Assembly: GCA_963807305.1 (NCBI GenBank)
Contig: CAWEBN010000005.1
Location: forward strand, 248,001-312,000
Reading direction: 5' to 3'
Source: JAOPZW01 sp963807305
GTDB taxonomy: Bacteria > Actinomycetota > Thermoleophilia > Solirubrobacterales > Solirubrobacteraceae
DNA: 64,000 bases
Every line of letters starts with the position of its first letter. Within the stretch, counting starts at the first letter, position 1. Below, piece after piece: positions 61,673 through 64,000 of this stretch. Below the pieces are notes generated by a model. That model did not search any database, was not told the DNA's origin, and saw nothing but the letters and a program-made list of their open reading frames with translations. The translations under genes and the position numbers were made by a program.

Positions 61673-62521
61673 ATGGACGTCGGAATAGGGCTCCCCAACG
61701 CCGTCCGCGGCGTCGACCGGCGTGGGATCATCGAGTGGGCACGCCGCGCCGAGGCGGCCGGCTTCTCGTCGCTGGGCACGATCGACCGGATCATCTACCC
61801 CAACTACGAGCCGCTGATGACGCTGGCCGCCGCGGCCGCCGTCACCGAGCGCATCCGGCTGGTCACCGACATCCTCATCGCGCCGCTGCGCGCGAACACC
61901 GCGCTGCTGGCCAAGCAGGCGGCGACCATCGACAACCTCTCCGAGGGACGGCTCGTGCTCGGGCTCGCGGTGGGCGGTCGCGAGGACGACTACGACGTCA
62001 GCGGCGCCGACTTCGGCGGGCGCGGCAAGACGTTCGACCGCCAGCTCGAGCAGCTCGGTGCCCTGTGGCGCGGCGAGCGCGGCGTGGGGCCGGCGCCGGC
62101 GCACGGGGAGCGCCCGACGCTGCTCATCGGCGGATCGGCGGACGTCGCCTTCCGCCGTGCCGCGCGGCACGGCGACGGTTGGACGCTCGGGGGCGGGACG
62201 CCGGAGGCGTTCGCCGCAGGCCGCGAGAAGCTGCGGGCCGCGTGGGCGGCGGAGGGGCGCGACGGCGAGCCGCGCACGATGGTTCTCTGTTACTTCGCCC
62301 TCGGCGACGACGCCGAGCAGGCCGCGCGCGCGAGCCTCGGGCACTACTACGCCTTCCTCGGCGAGTACGCCGACCAGATCGTCGCGAGCGCAGCGAAGGA
62401 CGAGGACACCGTCAGGGGCTATCTGTCGGCCTTCGAGGAGGTCGGCGCCGACGAGGTCATCTGCTTCCCCACCTCGACCGACCCCGCGCAGGTCGATCTG
62501 CTCGCGGCGGCCGTGCACTGA
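61673..62521 (+). CDS. LLM-class flavin-dependent oxidoreductase
   Basis: 282 residues. VGIGLPNAVRGVDRRGIIEWARRAEAAGFSSLGTIDRI, AAAVTERIRLVTDILIAPLRANTALLAKQAATIDNLSEGRLVLGLAVGG and FRRAARHGDGWTLGGGTP are characteristic of luciferase-like monooxygenases of the F420/FMN group. TAGAGT ends 7 nt before the ATG, so the transcript is probably leaderless. Substrate unknown. Follows the clpC terminator. Confidence 0.92.
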   Translation: MDVGIGLPNAVRGVDRRGIIEWARRAEAAGFSSLGTIDRIIYPNYEPLMTLAAAAAVTERIRLVTDILIAPLRANTALLAKQAATIDNLSEGRLVLGLAVGGREDDYDVSGADFGGRGKTFDRQLEQLGALWRGERGVGPAPAHGERPTLLIGGSADVAFRRAARHGDGWTLGGGTPEAFAAGREKLRAAWAAEGRDGEPRTMVLCYFALGDDAEQAARASLGHYYAFLGEYADQIVASAAKDEDTVRGYLSAFEEVGADEVICFPTSTDPAQVDLLAAAVH

Positions 62522-62594
62522 ACGTGCGCCGCGCCGGGACGGCGCGCGATAGTCTCGCGGCCGCCCTGGAGCCCGGAAAGAGGAGCACCGCGAC

Positions 62595-62987
62595 GTGGAC
62601 CCTGCGCGCCTGATGACGATCCCCGTCTTCGCCGACCTCAGCGACGAGGAGCTCGGCCACATCGCGGCGCTCGCGGCCGAGGTCTCGGTTCCCGAGAGCA
62701 AGGAGCTGGTGCGCGAGGGCGACTACTCCTACGACGTCCTCGCCATCGAGGAGGGCACCGCGCGCGTGGAGCGCCACGGCGCGCACATCGCCGACCTGGG
62801 GCCGGGCGACGTCTTCGGCGAGATGGGCGTGCTCAAGCGCGAGCAGCGCAACGCGACGGTCGTCGCCACTTCGCCGATGATGCTCGTGACGCTCACGACC
62901 TGGGACATCCGCCGCCTGCAGAAGACGGCGCCGAAGGCGGTCGCGCACCTGCGCGAGGTCGTCGCGCAGCGCAGCGATCAGGCCTGA
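62595..62987 (+). CDS. Cyclic-nucleotide-binding (CRP-like) domain protein
   Basis: 130 residues forming one cNMP-binding domain: LMTIPVFADLSDEELGHIAALAAEVSVPESKELVREGDYSYDVLAIEEGTARVERHGAHIADLGPGDVFGEMGVLKREQRNATVVATSP. The phosphate-binding cassette FGEMGVLKREQRNATV has Arg at the expected place. No DNA-binding or enzyme domain is attached, so it is a stand-alone sensor. The GTG follows AAAGAGGAG. A class III cyclase is encoded at 35920, which could be a source of its ligand. Confidence 0.88.
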   Translation: MDPARLMTIPVFADLSDEELGHIAALAAEVSVPESKELVREGDYSYDVLAIEEGTARVERHGAHIADLGPGDVFGEMGVLKREQRNATVVATSPMMLVTLTTWDIRRLQKTAPKAVAHLREVVAQRSDQA

Positions 62988-63016
62988 GCCGCGGCCGCCC
63001 GCCACACTACGTGGTC

Positions 63017-63229
63017 ATGGACGACAACGAGGTCGTCATCAAGGTCCGCGACAACGGCCCCTACAAGGTCACCGGGCCGGTGACCATCGTCGATGCGGAG
63101 GGCAACCGCTTCGATGTGCCCGAGGGGACGATCGCGCTGTGCCGCTGCGGGCAGTCGCAGACCAAGCCGTTCTGCGACGCGTCGCACCGGGCCGCGGGCT
63201 TCGATGCGTGCGAGCGCGCCGGTGCGTAG
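63017..63229 (+). CDS. CDGSH iron-sulfur domain protein
   Basis: 70 residues from the ATG at 63017. ALCRCGQSQTKPFCDASH is the CDGSH signature (C-x-C-x2-S-x3-P-x-C-D-x2-H), with three Cys and one His binding a 2Fe-2S cluster, preceded by a beta strand region (NGPYKVTGPVTIVDAEGNRF). CACACT ends 8 nt before the ATG, supporting that start over the GTG at 63011. Its redox partner is unknown. Confidence 0.93.
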   Translation: MDDNEVVIKVRDNGPYKVTGPVTIVDAEGNRFDVPEGTIALCRCGQSQTKPFCDASHRAAGFDACERAGA

Positions 63230-63241
63230 CCTGTCGCGCCC

Positions 63242-63754
63242 ATGCCCGGTCCACGCCCGCTCCTGCTCGCCGCGCTCGTCGCGCTCGGGGCTCCCTCCGG
63301 TGCCTCGGCGGCCGACCTCGTGATCAAGGTCCGCAACAAGCACGTCTCGGCGCTGGGCGGCTTCAGGACGAACGGCAGCCACGGGACGCTGCGCAACGCG
63401 GTCAGGGCATGGGGCAGGCCGTCGACGCGAACGAGCGGAGGCGGTGGCTTCTGCGACGTGAACTGGTCGGCGGTGGGCGTCAGGGCCGTCTTCCGCTCGG
63501 GCTGCGCCGACGGCGCGCGCATCCAGTGGGCCCGGCTGCGCTCCAAGACCTGGACCACCGAGCGCGGGCTGCACGTCGGCGATCCGACGGCGAAGCTCAA
63601 GCAGCTCTATCCCGGCGCGGAGTTCACCGTCGGCGCCTTCTGGCTCTACAAGGCCTACGACGCCTTCGTGCAGGCCGACGCGCCGATCGTCACGGCCCAG
63701 ATGAAGGCTGGGGCGGTCGATTTCATGCGGGCCGACGTGAACCCGCCCACGTGA
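63242..63754 (+). CDS. Secreted protein of unknown function
   Basis: 170 residues with a signal peptide (RPLLLAALVALGAPSGASAAD). The mature part has two Cys (FCDVNWSAVGVRAVFRSGCADG), which may form a disulfide, and WARLRSKTWTTERGLHVGDPTAKLKQLYPGAEF, which resembles small secreted hypotheticals of actinobacteria. No enzyme motif. It overlaps the start of the PLP enzyme gene (TGATG). Confidence 0.65.
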   Translation: MPGPRPLLLAALVALGAPSGASAADLVIKVRNKHVSALGGFRTNGSHGTLRNAVRAWGRPSTRTSGGGGFCDVNWSAVGVRAVFRSGCADGARIQWARLRSKTWTTERGLHVGDPTAKLKQLYPGAEFTVGAFWLYKAYDAFVQADAPIVTAQMKAGAVDFMRADVNPPT

Positions 63755-64000
63755 TGCGGCGGGGCGACTCGACGCGGGCGGCGCACGCCGGGCTGCCCGC
63801 GGGCGCCGATGGCGAGCCCTTCCTGCCCGGGCCGACCTTCGCCGCGCCCTACCACCTCGCCGGCCCCGCCGACGCGTCGCGCTTCAACTACGGCCGCTAC
63901 GACAACCCGACGTGGGCGCGGCTGGAGGATGCGCTGGGCGAGCTCGAGGGCGCTCGCAGCGTGGTCTTCGCCGCCGGGATGGCGGCCGTCAGCGCCGTCG
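63754..64000 (+). CDS. Cys/Met-metabolism PLP-dependent enzyme, 3' end outside window
   Basis: The first 82 residues of a trans-sulfuration-type enzyme: STRAAHAGLPAGADGEPFLPGPTFAAPYHLAG, then SRFNYGRYDNPTWARLEDALGELEGARSVVFAAGMAAVSAV. YGRxxNPT and the ASGMAA-like run are hallmarks of cystathionine gamma-synthase/lyase-like enzymes. The PLP lysine lies beyond the window. The ATG overlaps the previous stop by one base. Exact reaction cannot be chosen from this fragment. Confidence 0.88.
   Translation, partial: MRRGDSTRAAHAGLPAGADGEPFLPGPTFAAPYHLAGPADASRFNYGRYDNPTWARLEDALGELEGARSVVFAAGMAAVSAV

Overview
The window is a very GC-rich, densely packed bacterial chromosome segment. Many genes start with GTG, stop/start overlaps of the ATGA and GTGA type are common, and third codon positions are almost always G or C. 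The conserved run tilS-hpt-ftsH-folP-folB-folK-coaX-dusB-greA-lysS-clpC, the large LuxR/LAL regulators, the DrrA/B-type exporter and the MerR-cyclase fusion point to an actinobacterium. I infer Thermoleophilia/Solirubrobacterales, with moderate confidence and without a database search. I saw no tRNA, rRNA, CRISPR array or intact insertion sequence.

Layout. 1-13.7 kb: a cut-off GGDEF protein, an aldo/keto reductase with a TetR regulator, an NAD-epimerase divergent from a 930-residue LAL regulator plus membrane protein, an AhpD-like gene, an acyl-CoA dehydrogenase with a TetR regulator, and a DrrA/B-type exporter. 13.7-22.7 kb is accessory in character, with wider spacers and less regular codon use. 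It holds a GAP-family membrane protein, a flavin monooxygenase coupled to an unusual multicopper oxidase with built-in metal-binding modules, an HD-domain protein, and an unknown protein paired with a phytoene-desaturase-like oxidoreductase. 22.9-31.6 kb: PadR/SRPBCC, a fused 3-hydroxyacyl-CoA dehydrogenase/enoyl-CoA hydratase, a sirtuin, an amino-acid permease and a three-module cell-wall hydrolase. 32-38 kb: a coiled-coil protein, a nucleoside phosphorylase, a Pro-rich repeat protein with a frameshift, an epimerase-acyltransferase-SCP2 operon, a promoter-to-terminator element that may be a small RNA or a small gene, a MerR/class III cyclase fusion and tilS. 38-64 kb: an ECF sigma pair inserted between tilS and hpt, ftsH, a LuxR/cupin locus, the folate operon (folP, folB, thioesterase, unknown, folK), a TetR/hydrolase pair, coaX-dusB, greA-lysS, a lipoprotein peptidase, a stand-alone Clp-N protein, clpC, and small genes up to a PLP enzyme cut by the window edge.

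How the parts connect. The best regulatory signal is a near-identical 19-20 bp palindrome at the same distance (61-62 nt) upstream of two separate genes, the epimerase at 3591 and the AhpD-like gene at 8124. In both, a similar -10-like hexamer lies exactly 21 nt after the palindrome. These genes flank the LAL regulator, which suggests a local activator regulon. Other local circuits are a TetR/hydrolase pair with two operators 22 bp apart, a palindrome at the acyl-CoA dehydrogenase promoter, and paired direct repeats ahead of the cupin gene. Several genes have a -10-like hexamer 6-10 nt before the start codon, consistent with leaderless transcripts. All positions, motifs and base counts were read by eye; no alignment or folding program was run.
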